From Adiantum capillus-veneris (lineage: Eukaryota; Streptophyta; Polypodiopsida; Polypodiales; Pteridaceae): 64,000 bases of DNA. Below the pieces are notes generated by a model. That model did no database searches, was not told the DNA's origin, and worked only from the letters and a program-made list of their open reading frames with translations. The position numbers and the translations under genes were made by a program. Positions 21,824-33,017 of the stretch are shown here, one piece after another. Numbering within the stretch: the stretch's first letter is position 1; each line of letters opens with the position of its first letter. The stretch covers positions 36,753,598-36,817,597 of the forward strand of contig CM043962.1 in assembly GCA_014529385.2 (NCBI GenBank). The letters are read 5' to 3'.

Positions 21824-22673
21824 ATTGGCCTTCTCTTTGTCCTTTGAGCTATCCTGTGAATTTGCCTTGACTTCCTTCTTCTCTTTCTTTTTGTCTCCAC
21901 CATTCTTTTTCCTTTCTAACTTAGCTTTATAATACCTGCAATCGGGTTTCTTGTGACCTTTCCTGCCTCATTGATAGCAAGTCACATCACCCTTGCCTTT
22001 GCTTGCATTTCCCCTTTCTTTACTCTTATTCTTACTCCTCTGTGCATAGTTATTCTTCTTCTCTGTCCTGCCTCTAACGATGTTGGCTGAGCTGCCTCTC
22101 TCTCCACCTGCTTTCCTCATTGAGAATAGAACCCCTAACACCATCAAAGGTCAGATTGGGGTTATTAGACAGTGAAACCACCAGTGTCTCCCAAGAATCA
22201 GGTAGGGTCATAAGCAAGAAGATAGCTTTCAACTTATTATCAAAGGGAGGCATGCCTGAATCCTGCAACTGCGACAAAGGACCTGTAAACGACGACAAGT
22301 GCTCTGCAGCTCTCTTTGACTCATCCAATTGCATGCCAACATGTTTTCGCATCAAATGCACTTGATTGACCGGCGTTGTATTTTCATACGTTGCCTTCAA
22401 CTTTGCCCATCAACTAAAAGCAGTCATAAGACCTTTGAGATCTACCAAGATCTCGTCAGAAACGGCCATCTTTATGTAAGTAATGGCCTTCTTGTTCAAA
22501 GTGGCCCATGCATCATCAGACATGTCCTTTGGCTTATGTTCCTCTAATGCCTTGTCATAGTCTTTAAGGAAGAGAATTCCTTGAATTCTGTCCTTCCATA
22601 GGTCAAAACCTGTACCTTCGAAGCGTCGGATCTCAAAGAGATTCTTCACGTCCGAGGAGGATGACGCCATAGT
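21824..22673 (-). pseudogene. Copia gag with zinc knuckle, interrupted by stops
   Basis: The start at 22670 gives MASSSSDVKNLFEIRRFEGT and LWKDRIQGILFLKD of the copia gag N terminus. TGA interrupts after MTAFS (about 22407); the frame resumes KLKATYENTTPVNQVHLMRK and FLLMTLPDSWETLV to a frameshift near 22090. The CCHC knuckle reads CYQ-stop-GRKGHKKPDC: the second zinc Cys codon has become TGA at about 21968. A Lys-rich linker follows into the protease frame. Confidence 0.85.
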
Positions 22674-23409
22674 TGCACAAAAGGAGAGCTAACTTGCTGA
22701 AATTTTGGGCAAAACGCACCAAAAACGAAGTACAGCCTCATAGGAGTATGTACAACAAATCCAAATAGTCACAGGAGCAATTCGAGGCAAAACAGGTCAG
22801 TTTAGGCACAAAAATGGAGTTCTGAATTTTCTGCGCAGAAAATTTCAGCGAGCTAATTTGTGCCAAAAAACAACAATTTTGGTTGTTTTTACCCTCACAG
22901 GACATACATAAGGCTAAAACACAGCCTTTAGAAGCATGTATGAGCAAAAGTCCCAATTTGTTGCATCAATTTTGCATGAAATTGGCCCACAGATGGTCAT
23001 ACATAGGCAAGACGAGGTCAATGTGCATAAATTAGAGCGATTTGCACTTTCCCCAGTGTATATACATTGAAATACACTTGCAAAAAACCTGCGCAAATCT
23101 GAAATTTGTTGGAAACACCTGTTTTGACGACCTTTTTTCGGCAATTTCAGTGTTTTCGGGCAGTGGGGACTGAGGGTATGTGAACCCACACCTTAATACA
23201 TGCTTTGCAATACCTGCGTTTTGCTGTAATGACCTGTAATTTGCTGATTTTTACCTGTTTTCAGTCTGTTTTAGGTCAAAAGTGCAAGACTGGGGGCCCA
23301 CTAGTGTCCGGGGACGATCCCTTGGCGATGAAACGGCAACTCTTCGCGTCAAAGTTATCCTCTTGGCTGAAAATCAGCATTTGCAGGTTTTGGGCCAAAC
23401 CCTAAATGG

Positions 23410-23421
23410 GCTCTGATACCA
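23410..23421 (-). other. Copia primer-binding site
   Basis: The complement of GCTCTGATACCA gives TGGTATCAGAGC, two bases from the 5' LTR. Confidence 0.9.
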
Positions 23422-23423
23422 GT

Positions 23424-23697
23424 TGATGAGTGCGCGGTGATGTGTGTAAGTGAAAGAGCACGCGAGGAAGTGCAGTGTGTGCAGAGAGGGGAGGCGAAGA
23501 GCAGCAGGAGAGGAAGCGCTAGCAGAAGAAGAGGGAGAGAGAGAGAGCTCACGTTTTTGGGGAAAACTCAATAAGTGAGTTTTGGGTTTTCCCACTTTTA
23601 TTATAAGTGACCTTTAAAAAATGTGTTCAGGTTCAATATGAACCTGAACAAAGTATAAAAGTGTACAAAAAGGGGTTATTTAGGCCTTAACCCAACA
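23424..23697 (-). mobile_element. Copia 5' LTR
   Basis: 274 bp, near identical to 18151-18435 except for a shorter GA microsatellite and small indels. It ends CCCAACA next to the TAGAA target duplication. Confidence 0.9.
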
Positions 23698-24209
23698 TAG
23701 AAGAACTGTTAGTAGAAGAAGAAGAAGAAGAACTGGATAGGTCTTCAAACTCGACGCGCTTCTTCAATTTCTTTGCCTTGTCAAATGTCGACCGACGACC
23801 CAAATATCCCGGGAAGCTAGTGCCTTTCTTCTGCTTTTTGCCTTTCTTTTGCGCGTCGAAAAGCTGAGCAATCCGTGCATCAACCACGTTCTCTAGTTCC
23901 TTCTCCGTATATTTCTTGGAGGCAGAAGGTTTCTTGAGAGCGGGTTTCGGGAGTGGTGTTGTGGTTCTTTGCCAGTCCATCTGTACCTCTTCCAAAGAGG
24001 TCTGGTTCATATATTTTGCCATCTTCGGGTCCTTGGTAAAATTGAGCATCATCTTTGTTGCATCATCAATCAATTTTCGACGCTCCATATCTCGCTGCTC
24101 CGTTGGAGTAGGCCTAGGCGGGCCATACTCCGTGCCGGAATCTTCGTTGTGATCCCTGCTCGCATCTCCAGATGCAGAGGGAGTCGATTGATCATTGCCT
24201 GAAGCCATA
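23698..24209 (-). pseudogene. Chromovirus gag, N-terminal part of the interrupted copy
   Basis: Starts MASGNDQSTPSASGDASRDH at 24209, followed by EYGPPRPTPTEQRDMERRKL, a helical segment with MMLNFTKDPKMAKYMNQTS, a proline-rich linker, FPGYLGRRSTFDKAKKLKKR and a poly-Ser tract. The copia element interrupts it at the poly-Ser tract, and the rest is at 17656-18150. Confidence 0.85.
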
Positions 24210-24266
24210 GGTGCCGCGGGAAAAAAATTCGGGGATCGGATTTCCCGTAGAAGAGAAATCGGCCGT

Positions 24267-24278
24267 GCTCTGATACCA
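24267..24278 (-). other. Chromovirus primer-binding site beside a shared LTR
   Basis: The complement of GCTCTGATACCA, one base from the LTR at 24280. It serves the interrupted gag to its left. Confidence 0.88.
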
Positions 24279-24279
24279 C

Positions 24280-24596
24280 TGTAACAGACTTGGACACTCC
24301 AAGTCAAGAATCAATCGCGACAGCACCAAATAACCACTTCAAAACAATTCACAGATCACAATAGATTTTCACTGGCTCGGCGGAGTTCCGTGCCTAGAGA
24401 TATTGGCCCCAAAGACTGGCGCCCCTTTCGGTATTTCTTTTTATATTAATCAGATCAAAGTACAAGACAGTGGCTAGGGTTTCACTCTCAGACTCTGCGT
24501 CCAGATGCTCTGAGAAGTGAAGCCCTCACCACTTATTTAAAGGTTACAAGGGATGCCCCAAAGCAGAGCTTCAAAAGCTTCAAATCAAAAGCAACT

Positions 24597-24661
<65 letters not shown>

Positions 24662-24686
24662 GAGAGTCAAAACTTGAAAGCAAAAG

Positions 24687-24731
<45 letters not shown>

Positions 24732-24918
24732 ATTGCGTAGAGAAAAAGCAAGATTCACGTCGCTCATCATTAATTTTTTTTTAAAAAAAAAATTTAATAG
24801 CCTCCACGATTTTAGGAAATTAGGGTTTCTAGCAAAAATTAGGGTTTGCAGGAATTTTGGGGTTTCTGGCAAAAATTAGGGTTTCTGTTGTCCGTAGCCA
24901 CATCATCACTTTGTGACA
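24280..24918 (-). mobile_element. Chromovirus LTR shared by two tandem copies
   Basis: On the minus strand it runs TGTCACAAAGTGATGATG to AGTCTGTTACA (639 bp). A primer site lies on its left and a polypurine tract (AAGAGGGGGGTA in minus orientation, 24919-24930) on its right, so the same LTR ends one element and begins another. Two CT microsatellites (24598-24658, 24691-24727) make it longer than its sister at 30281. Confidence 0.88.
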
Positions 24919-24930
24919 TACCCCCCTCTT
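24919..24930 (-). other. Polypurine tract of the chromovirus
   Basis: TACCCCCCTCTT on the plus strand, hence AAGAGGGGGGTA before the 3' LTR. Confidence 0.8.
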
Positions 24931-25559
24931 GAAAGCATTGTAATCGATTGCGATTATGCCTGCAAAACCGACAAAAGCCATAAACCGTCTTAGCAGACAC
25001 TGACTGTTAGTACCTACATACTAGGAACACACATCTAGCACATGTACAAAATCGATAGTCACATCACACGACATCACAGGACATCACCAGACATCACAGG
25101 ACATTCAACATTCATTCGGATCTTAGACCATGATTTATCGGCAATGTAGCTAGCAATCACATCTAGGTCCAATCGGGACCTCATCGATGTCCGATTGACT
25201 AACCCCTATTGCAACCATGTCTATTCGAGATCAATAAGACCAAAATGCTGCAGTCATTTCGTCTGTCAGTTCCTTCACTCACAAGAAGTCAAGAACAAAT
25301 CAGTATCATTATCAGGAATTCCATTTCATAAAGTCATCCAGCAAAATATTGTCAGCTCTCAGTATCTCTGAAGCTCAAAGAGACATCAGTGACTTTAGTA
25401 TCAAAATCAAGGCATCTGTTGACAAAGGAGCGGAGTGACTCCCCTCTTGTGCATCCCACTGCACCAGATCTCCGGCCAAGCTGAATTTTGGGTTCCGTTT
25501 GGAGTAGACTATGCTAAACCAAAACATCGAGGTAAAGTTTCACAATCGGAGGAGTATCT
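24931..25559 (-). other. 3' spacer of the chromovirus
   Basis: Non-coding sequence between the chromodomain and the polypurine tract, with several direct ACATCACAGGACATCACC-type repeats at 25065-25105. A related spacer is at 53980-54590. Confidence 0.6.
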
Positions 25560-25966
25560 CCTAGGTCCTCCTCCTCCATCCACTTCGCATCAAATGCAGG
25601 AAAGTTCTTGAACTTAACCAAGAACCGCCTTCAGACTTTACTTTTCTTCGTATCGTTATGTGTCAAAATCTGTTCAGGAACAAGGATCTCCTCGTTTTCT
25701 TCCACTTCGGGGTGCTCATCAGGCTCCCAATTATCAGGCACATCACGCTTAACAGGTTTCAAGAGATTCACATGCAATGCATTGTGAATCCTCCAAGTAT
25801 CTGGCAGTTCCAATCGGAAGGAGACATCATTTATCTTGTCAGTGATCTGGAAAGGTCCGTAGTATCCCATACTAAGCTTTGGAAAAAGCCTCTCCTTTCC
25901 CTTTTTCTTTCGTAGGCGTGCCTTCTCAAAACGTAAGAGCACCCAATCATCCTCCTTCAATTTCAA
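25560..25966 (-). pseudogene. Chromovirus integrase C terminus and chromodomain
   Basis: The frame encodes WVLLRFEKARLRKKKGKERL, KLSMGYYGPFQITDKINDVS and RIHNALHVNLLKP, the integrase C-terminal domain. A chromodomain follows: PEQILTHNDTKKSKV, stop, RRFLVKFKNFPAFDAKWMEE. The stop is inside the chromodomain. Chromodomains steer integration toward particular chromatin. Confidence 0.85.
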
Positions 25967-26083
25967 GTCCCGACAATGGCGATCCGTTGCCTTTTTCTAT
26001 CGTTCTTGAGACTCCTGCAAAGTCTCGCGAACCTTGGCAAAAGCCGTATCCAAATCTCGCGAATATTCATCCGCTTCAAATAT

Positions 26084-26585
26084 CTAATCTTTCGTGCTCA
26101 GGAAGGATAGAACCTTTGCAACACTTTCAACAATCTCACATGGCGTCTTCCTCATCGCAGAGTGTATCGTGTTATTGTAGGCAAATTCCACCAAACGTAA
26201 GTTCTTTTCCCATTGAGTCTTCTGATCCGAGATACAAGACTTCAATAAATCTAAAACCACTGAATTGGCAATCTCAGATTGCCCGTCAGTCTGCAAGTGG
26301 AACGATGACGAGAACTGCAACCGCGTGCCAATGTTCTCCCAAATTGCCTCCCAAAACAAACTCATAAATCTGGGGTCTCTGTCGGAGACAATTGTCTCTG
26401 ACGTGCCATGTAATCGGAAAATCATCGTGATCATTCTGTGTAATCGGGAGATCAAAAATGAAATCCATTTCAATACTTTCCCAGGGGCGGGTGGGTATGG
26501 GTAAAGGGTGTAACAATCCCTGTGCCTTATGCCCGTCAAACTTGACCTTCTGGCATACTGTGCACAACTCTTCCACGTCCTTTTT
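26084..26585 (-). pseudogene. Chromovirus integrase core
   Basis: Two overlapping frames together cover the core: PTRPWESIEMDFIFDLPITQ with the first Asp; ETIVSDRDPRFMSLFWEAIW with the second Asp; and SSFHLQTDGQSEIANSVVLD with the catalytic Glu. A frameshift lies near 26390-26450 and a stop separates it from the H2C2 domain. Confidence 0.85.
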
Positions 26586-26588
26586 GAG

Positions 26589-27965
26589 TCACGGCCAAAA
26601 GAAGTATCTCTCTACCCCTTTCATGGTGGTAGCAATGCCGCGGTGACCCGTAAAAGGTGGACAGTGGCATTCACTCATAACCTTTTCCCTCAACGGCTGT
26701 GTAACGCACAACATAGTCTTTTTCATCAAGCAGCCTTCCCGAAGGGAGTATCCAGCTACTGTCTCCCCATCTCGTATCCGTGTGAAAATATATGCAAAAT
26801 CTGTATCTGTGGCATACTGATCGACCATATCCTCGAAGCTCCTATGATGTATCGCAGAAATAGCGAGAACCAACGGTTTCCGAGGCAAAGCATCTGCCAC
26901 CACATTCTTCTGTCCCTGCACATGGACAATCTGGAAGTGGAACCGTGACAAGATGTTCGCCCACCGCATCTGCTTTTCCGAAAGCTGCTTCTGTGACAAG
27001 AAGTAGCGCAAACTCTGTTGGTCTGTAAAGACAGTAAAATCCGCTCCGAGTAGGTAATGCCGCCACTGAGTAAGAGCATGGATAACCGCCAAAAGCTCTT
27101 TCTCATAAATTTGTGCTCTAGTCTCGGACCTAGAGAACAAACGGCTCTCGTAAGCTATAACATGGCCTTCTTGCATCAAGACCGTACCCAGACTACGACC
27201 ACAAGCATCACAATATACTTCAAATGACTTCTGCAAGTCCGGCAAAGTCAAAATAGGTCCTGTAGTCAATTTCTCTTTCAATGCCCGAAAGGCAATCACC
27301 TCTGTGGGTCCCCACGAAAAAGGTACTCCTTTCTGTGTCAAGATATGCAAAGGGGAAGCAACCTTTGCAAACTTTCGTATGAACCGCCTGTAGTACGAAC
27401 ACAGTCCCAAGAAGCTTCTAACTTCATGGACATTCCTCAAATCGGGCCAATCATGGACAGTCTCTATCTCGGCCGGGTCCATTTGCACTCCTGCTGCTGA
27501 CACAATGTGTCCCAAAAAGTGTCTCTCTGGTAGGAAAAATTCACTTTTCTTTGCATTAATCACTAACGTGTGATCTCGTAATGCCTGAAAGACTTGAAGC
27601 AGATGATCTCTGTGTTTTGCCTCATTCTTGGAGAAAACAATGATGTCGTCAAAGAAAGTGCCAACAAATAGCCTGTACTCTCGAAAAATCCATTCCATCA
27701 TCCGGTTAAATGTTGCAGGAGCATTGGTTAAGCGAAAAGGCATCACCAAAAACTCAAATAGCCCAAAAGTCGTCCGAAAAGCTGTCTTGTAGACATCTCC
27801 TGGCGCTATCCTGATCTGATGATATCCACTCTTCAAGTCAATCCTGCTAAAGCACGAGGATCCCTGTAACCTGTCGAGTAGATCATCGATCCTAGGAATC
27901 GGAAATCTGTTCTTGATGGTGATTTCGTTGAGTGCTATAATCGATGCACATTCTCCAAGATCCAT
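26589..27965 (-). CDS. Chromovirus reverse transcriptase, RNase H and H2C2 domain
   Basis: A 458-residue frame. Reverse transcriptase: [57 protein letters not shown], and [10 protein letters not shown] with the catalytic Asp pair. RNase H (RT_RNaseH): [33 protein letters not shown] and [11 protein letters not shown]. An integrase zinc-binding motif (H-x-C...GHRG.ATT) is at the end. The frame start is internal, after MDLGEC; upstream RT sequence is in another frame near 27960-28100. Confidence 0.92.
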   Translation of the reverse strand: MDLGECASIIALNEITIKNRFPIPRIDDLLDRLQGSSCFSRIDLKSGYHQIRIAPGDVYKTAFRTTFGLFEFLVMPFRLTNAPATFNRMMEWIFREYRLFVGTFFDDIIVFSKNEAKHRDHLLQVFQALRDHTLVINAKKSEFFLPERHFLGHIVSAAGVQMDPAEIETVHDWPDLRNVHEVRSFLGLCSYYRRFIRKFAKVASPLHILTQKGVPFSWGPTEVIAFRALKEKLTTGPILTLPDLQKSFEVYCDACGRSLGTVLMQEGHVIAYESRLFSRSETRAQIYEKELLAVIHALTQWRHYLLGADFTVFTDQQSLRYFLSQKQLSEKQMRWANILSRFHFQIVHVQGQKNVVADALPRKPLVLAISAIHHRSFEDMVDQYATDTDFAYIFTRIRDGETVAGYSLREGCLMKKTMLCVTQPLREKVMSECHCPPFTGHRGIATTMKGVERYFFWP

Positions 27966-28099
27966 CTTTCTTCAAAACCAACAACACTGGAGAGCAATAC
28001 GGTGAAGTACTAGGCTAGACAAGACCCTTTTCCAAGAGGTCTTTCACTGGGTTCATAATCTTTTCATTCTGTACTCGGCTCACACGGTAAGGTGTCCGA

Positions 28100-28560
28100 T
28101 TCGGTGGCGTGCTTCCAGGTATCAAATCAATGGTTTGATCTTCAGGCCCTCTGAAAAGCAATCGGCATGAGTGTGGAGAAAAGTCTTGGCGTTCGTTTGA
28201 TCAGGTCAAAACATATTCAACCTTTATCCATCGTTCAGTTCTCTCCCAAAAGAATGAGTAAGAAACTGAAGTTCATCAAGTACAATCTCTAAGCCCTTCA
28301 ATTATCAAAGTCGCTTTCTCGGCCCGGTAGTCAACCACGGCGTAGTTCTTGTGGTACCAAGGGATCTTGAGTAGAACGTCACTCGCGTGCCCTGAACATC
28401 CCTGTCATTGCAAACGAAGTTTGCCAATGCTCGGTGTAATGGCAACATCCCATCCGGGTGCAAGTCAAACTACCTCCGCGTGTGGCGTCAGTCTGTCGGG
28501 TGTAATTCCAAATCGAGCCGCTAATTCCAAGTGAAAAGAAGTTTGCATTGGCTCCTTCAA
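28100..28560 (-). pseudogene. Chromovirus protease region
   Basis: The complement of 28290-28480 matches the protease tail of element A: KLRLQ, the VLLKIPWYHKNYAVVDYRA pattern, then the spacer to reverse transcriptase. Frames are broken, so catalytic residues were not assigned. Confidence 0.55.
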
Positions 28561-28972
28561 AAGACCAAAAGCGGCAAAGTTTGTACTTTCATTCATTAGA
28601 TTAGGTGCAGGTCCCACGCCATGTGGTACCAGTTCTGCTTTTCTATCTGCCTTTTCTGCCACATTCCTCAGCTGCTCTTGAACTCTAAGGCCTGTCGTCG
28701 TCTTTATCATTTTGTTCTTTCTGTGCCTTTTTAGGGCACTTCGCGGAGATATGTCCATGTTCCCCGCATCCAAAGCACTTCCCCTCTCTGATGAAGCGAG
28801 CTCTCTCCTCAGGAGTAAGCTTGGGTCGTGCATCCTTTTTCTCTTGGTTGCTCTTTTTCTTTCTACTTCCATTCCCAGAAGTCTGTTCGGCTCGTTGTGT
28901 CATGCCCTTATCTGTGGGGTAGGTCAAACTGCCAGAGTGAATGGCAAAGCCCCGCTTCGCATGACTCATCAA
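28465..28972 (-). pseudogene. Chromovirus gag zinc knuckle region
   Basis: The frame 28972-28685 contains KLTPEERARFIREGKCFGCG then EHGHISAKCPKKAQKE, a CX2CX4HX4C nucleocapsid knuckle. A second frame continues to 28465. It is separated from the capsid part (29177) by about 200 bases with stops. Confidence 0.85.
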
Positions 28973-29176
28973 CTCCTAAATAGAAGCTGACTTCTATTCC
29001 AAGCAGTGATCTCGGATCTCTGTAGGTAGACCCAAGGTAAACCGCTCAATCTGTTCTCTGAACGAGATCTTCTTGAATGAAGAGGCGGGTAGAAAAGAGC
29101 TCCAGAATCTTTCACAGTAAGCATTGATTTTATCTTTCTTCGTCATCCGAAGATGGTTCCAAGCAGCTCGTATATC

Positions 29177-30209
29177 TCATTCATATTCTTGCGTCAACCA
29201 AGAAGAAATAAAAAGCTTCTTAAATTTCAGCCATTTAATTGGCGCAGTCTTGTTTAAAAGAAGCGTGGACCACCAAGTACGAGCATTCCTCTTAAAGTAA
29301 GAGGCAGCTCTCCGAATCTTGGAGTGCTCTGAATAGTGTCCTCCCGCGAAAGCGATGTCAAATTGCTGTATAAAAGACAAAGCCTTCGAAGCATCTGAGT
29401 ATCCTAAAAAAGTATCAAACTTGATCGAGTGGCCACCTTCCTTAAACTCTTGGACTTTGTTGCTTTTATCTTCGAGAAAGTCATACTGGTTGGCTTTGTA
29501 AAAATTCTTCTTGTTCCCATAAAAGTTTCCGTTGTCAGAGTTTGAACTGTCCGTAGACGAGTCCTCTGTAGAAGTGTCACTCACTGGGCGAGACTTAAGA
29601 CTTCCTTGCCTTTTTCTTGCCCTTTCCGAACCGTTGTTTCTTGCTTCGCTTTTTGCTTTTCCTGTCTTCTTCGCTCGAGTCTGAAGAGCTAGAAGAACTA
29701 TCTGAAGAAGAAGAAGAAGAACTGGGTAGGTCTTCAAACTTGATGCGCTTCTTCAATTTCTTTGCCTTGTCAAATGTCGACCGACGACCCAAATATCCCG
29801 GGAAGGCAGTGCCTTTCTTTTGCTTTTTGCCGTGCTTTTTGCCTTTCTTTTGCACGTCGAAAAGCTGAGCAATCCGTGCATCAACCACGTTCTCTAGTTC
29901 CTTCTCCGTATATTTCTTGGAGGCAGAAGGTTTCTTGAGAGCGGGTTTCGGGAGTGGTGTTGTGGTTCTTTGCCACTCCATCTATACCTCTTCCAAAGAG
30001 GTCTGGTTCATATATTTTGCCATCTTTGGGTCCTTGGCAAAATTGAGCATCATCTTTGTTGCATCATCAATCAATTTTCGACGCTCCATCTCTCGTTGCT
30101 CCGTTGGAGTAGGCCTAGGCGGGCCATACTCCGTGCCGAAATCTTCGTTGTGATCCTTACCCGCATCTCGAGATGCAGAGGGAGTCGATTGATCATTGCC
30201 TGAAGCCAT
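29177..30209 (-). pseudogene. Chromovirus gag (right copy)
   Basis: Begins at the ATG at 30209 (MASGNDQSTPSASRDAGKDH), stops once after LEEV near 29982, then continues from 29981 through a proline linker, FPGYLGRRSTFDKAKKLKKR and poly-Ser. An extra A near 29597 relative to the left copy shifts the frame; the capsid domain continues in the frame 29737-29177 with ASKALSFIQQFDIAFAGGHY and FKKLFISSWLTQEYE. Confidence 0.88.
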
Positions 30210-30267
30210 AGGTGCCGCGGAAAAAAACTTCAGGGATCGGATTTCCTGTAGAAGAGAAATCGGCCGT

Positions 30268-30279
30268 GCTCTGATACCA
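30268..30279 (-). other. Chromovirus primer-binding site
   Basis: The complement of GCTCTGATACCA, one base from the 5' LTR. Confidence 0.9.
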
Positions 30280-30280
30280 C

Positions 30281-30789
30281 TGTAACAGACTTCGACACTC
30301 CAAGTCAAGAATCAATCGTGACAGCACCAAATAACCACTTCAAAACAATTCACAGATCACAATAGATTTGCACTGGCCCGACGGAGTTCCGTTCCTAGAG
30401 ATATTGGCCCCAAAGACCTGCGCCCCTTCCTGTATTTCTTTTTATATTAATCAGATCAAAGTACAAGAGATTGGCTAGGGTTTCACTCTCAGACTCTGCG
30501 TCCAGATGCTCTGAGAAGTGAAGCCCTCACCACTTATTTAAAGGTTACAAGGGATGCCCAAAAGCTTCAAATCAAAAGCAACTGCTCTCTCTCTCTCACA
30601 GAGAGTCAAAACTTGAAAGCAAAAGCATTCTCTCTCTCTCTTTCTCATTGCGTAGAGAAAAAGCAAGATTCGCGTCGCTCATCATTATTATTACTATTAT
30701 TTTTATAGCCTCCGCGATTTTTGAAAATTAGGGTTTTTGGCAGAAATTAGGGTTTCTGCTGTCTGTAGCCACATCATCACTTTGTGACA
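30281..30789 (-). mobile_element. Chromovirus 5' LTR
   Basis: 509 bp on the minus strand, from TGTCACAAAGTGATGATG to AGTCTGTTACA. It has two telobox-like TTAGGGTTT motifs (plus-strand reading) near 30730-30755. Confidence 0.88.
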
Positions 30790-30834
30790 CAATCTCATCG
30801 GAATGTTTGATCGGGATTCTACGATGCGAGCAGT

Positions 30835-32630
30835 CACCCTTCTTGGACAATTCTTTGCCATCCAGTTTCCACGAGGAAGTTCCCTGCAATCATTTCTTAT
30901 GAAGGCTAAAGTTATTCATGATCAACTATGAAAAGTGCATTGATGAGTACTCAATTAGCTGCTTTGGTTCTCACGAAGTTGCCCAAGGAGTATGAAACGG
31001 TGTCTCGGACACTTTGGCTACAAGTCACGAAGGAAAAGCTAGAAGTTGATGATCTCACCGCTTTTCTCATTGAGGAGAGAGCCGTGTTGATAACTCAAGG
31101 CAAAATTCAGATTTCTAAAATAGCAGGGGAAGCACATGGTGAAGCACTTGCTGCTTCGAATTCTTGAAAGAGGACGAAGTACCGTTGTTACATGTCACGT
31201 GACACATCCAATCCTATATGTCTGTGGACAAGCTACAACATGACCAGGGTTCAGTTCAGTCAAGTCAGTCTAGAATGGGAAGTGATCTGGCACTTTTGTG
31301 AGTCTGTTTGCAAACCGTGCATGTCCAGACTAGACACTTAGAATAGATGCATATCCTCTGGTTGCACACAACATGATCATCAAATTTCCATAAGAACCCA
31401 TCAGGAGCATTTTTACAGTGCATAGACCTATTTTCCCTTTTTTTGACATTCTTCACTTATTATTTTTAAGTGACTTTTGTTGGAAAGTAGGTAGGGCAAT
31501 TTTGCTAAGTTTGTATATAAGCAAACCTAGCGCTAGCGCTTTTTGACAGAAGAGGCACCAGGAGCACCTTGCTCAATAGGCAACTTCTCAGCAAGACCAA
31601 CCCCCGCGACAACTCTAGCGTTCACCATTGCAGAAGGCCTAGCGGTTTTGCATCAGATCAGCCAGCGTTTTTGCACTTGCAGATTCACGGGGACAGTAGA
31701 CAGCAGATCAGCCCTAGCGTTAGTAGATTCCCCCACAACAGCAGATCAGCCCTAGCGTTAGCAGATTTCCACCGCAGAACCCCAAATCAGCCTAGCGTTT
31801 GTGGATCAGCTAGAGACCTAGCGTTTTTGCAGATCTTCGTGATAGAAGCAGCAGTAGCACCAGCATTTTCAGCTTTCAGCACTTAGACATCGCAGAACAA
31901 GTCCCGAACCTCGCAGACCTCACCTTCCCGCAACAGATCCTCGTCGCACGGTCAAATTCCGCAAGGTTTACAGATTCAGCCCGAAAAACGCAGATTTCAG
32001 CATCTGCGTTTTCAGCGCGTCGCCGTCGTACCGTCGTCATCGACATAGAGTGAAAATTCAGCAGATAAAGATTTGAAGATTTCAGCGCTTAGCAGTTTCA
32101 GATTTCAGCCCGTCTCGTCGTCGTCCTCATCGTCGTCGACACCGTCGGCAAGTCCAAGCATTGTAGAGATTTGTGCAATCATAAGTAGACCGCTCTTGCC
32201 ATAGAGAGTGGGGCCCTTGGAGGAGGGTTTTACAACGTCTCTGGTGTCGTATTCTTTTCTCTCTCTATCTCTCAGTCTCATGCACCTTCACTCACATTGT
32301 CCATTCACTTTGTTGGTGTCCATTGCACTCTCTCATTAAAGAACGGAAAGCTCTCCCATTAAGTAAAAGGAACACTTGAGCACAGTTTGGAGCACTCATC
32401 TTGAGCAAAGTTCAACATTCACTTCCACTGCACCTGACATTACAATTGTGGAAAGCGTGGTCATTTGGCCAAGGATTGCAAATCCAAAGGCAAAGACAAA
32501 GATTCTACAAAGAAGAAAGGTAAAAGCAAGCAACAGGAGGAAAGCAGTGATAGTGACTTAGGGAAGGACAAGAAAGAGGCTGTTGGTGTGGCGGTGACTA
32601 CACTGGCACGGACTCCCGCCTTCTAGTAAC
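30835..32630 (+). pseudogene. Copia gag, split by a solo LTR in its zinc knuckle
   Basis: The plus-strand frame encodes LALVLTKLPKEYETV-type sequence (STQLAALVLTKLPKEYETVS), then KLEVDDLTAFLIEERAVLIT, typical of copia gag. The knuckle begins KYRC at about 31185 and is cut by the solo LTR. It resumes at 32445 with NCGKRGHLAKDCKSK and a Lys-rich tail up to about 32625. Across the gap the motif is CYNCGKRGHLAKDC. No pol follows. Confidence 0.82.
31193..32439 (+). mobile_element. Solo LTR, 1,247 bp, target duplication TTACA
   Basis: TGTCACGTGACAC to TGCACCTGACA, flanked by TTACA (31188-31192 and 32440-32444). It belongs to the family of the gag-only element at 33518-38386, in opposite orientation. 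It contains many CAGATTTCAGC and GCGTTTTTGCAGAT-like near repeats between 31500 and 32150 and a promoter-like TATATAAGC at 31514. Confidence 0.9.
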
Positions 32631-33017
32631 ATGGAGATGATTGTCGCCACTGGCTTCATCCAGAGAGAGGCTTGTGAGTGGCAGAGGGGCAAACAAATGC
32701 TTCGTATAATTAATTTGGACTCTTGTGTTAGGGTTCAAGTTATCGGTGTTTGGACCCACAGGTCGGAGTTCAAGGCACATGCATTTGGTAGGGAACCAAT
32801 CAGGCGTATCTAAAACACTATGGATGAGTGCACCAATCCATTGTTGTTGGTCGGATCATGGAAAGGATGTGTTCCAAAGTTCACTATCTTGGAGTATTAT
32901 ATTTTCGACGTGATGTGTTCACAATTCACGAATGGAGATTATTGGACGTAGTGTGGTCTACAGTTCAAATTTTCTACAAAGGCAACCGATGGATGGTATT
33001 ATTCAAGGTACAAAGTT

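Larger units (their letters stand above)
18151..23697 (-). mobile_element. Complete Ty1/copia retrotransposon, target duplication TAGAA
   Basis: A 5,547-bp minus-strand element with LTRs at 18151-18435 and 23424-23697 and TAGAA on both outer sides (18146-18150, 23698-23702). Gag, protease, integrase, reverse transcriptase and RNase H are all present in copia order but carry stops and frameshifts. It sits inside a chromovirus gag gene in the same orientation; the uninterrupted gag near 29690 shows the empty site. Confidence 0.93.
24280..30789 (-). mobile_element. Ty3/gypsy chromovirus, full length but broken
   Basis: LTRs at 24280-24918 and 30281-30789 bound gag, zinc knuckle, protease, reverse transcriptase, RNase H, integrase and chromodomain in gypsy order on the minus strand. 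Frames are interrupted by stops and indels, so it is not autonomous as read. A second, partial gag copy follows to the left of the shared LTR (tandem array). Confidence 0.88.

Noticed and set aside
24533-24879. Arg-Glu and Ser-Leu repeat frames
   Set aside because: Translations of CT/GA microsatellites inside an LTR.
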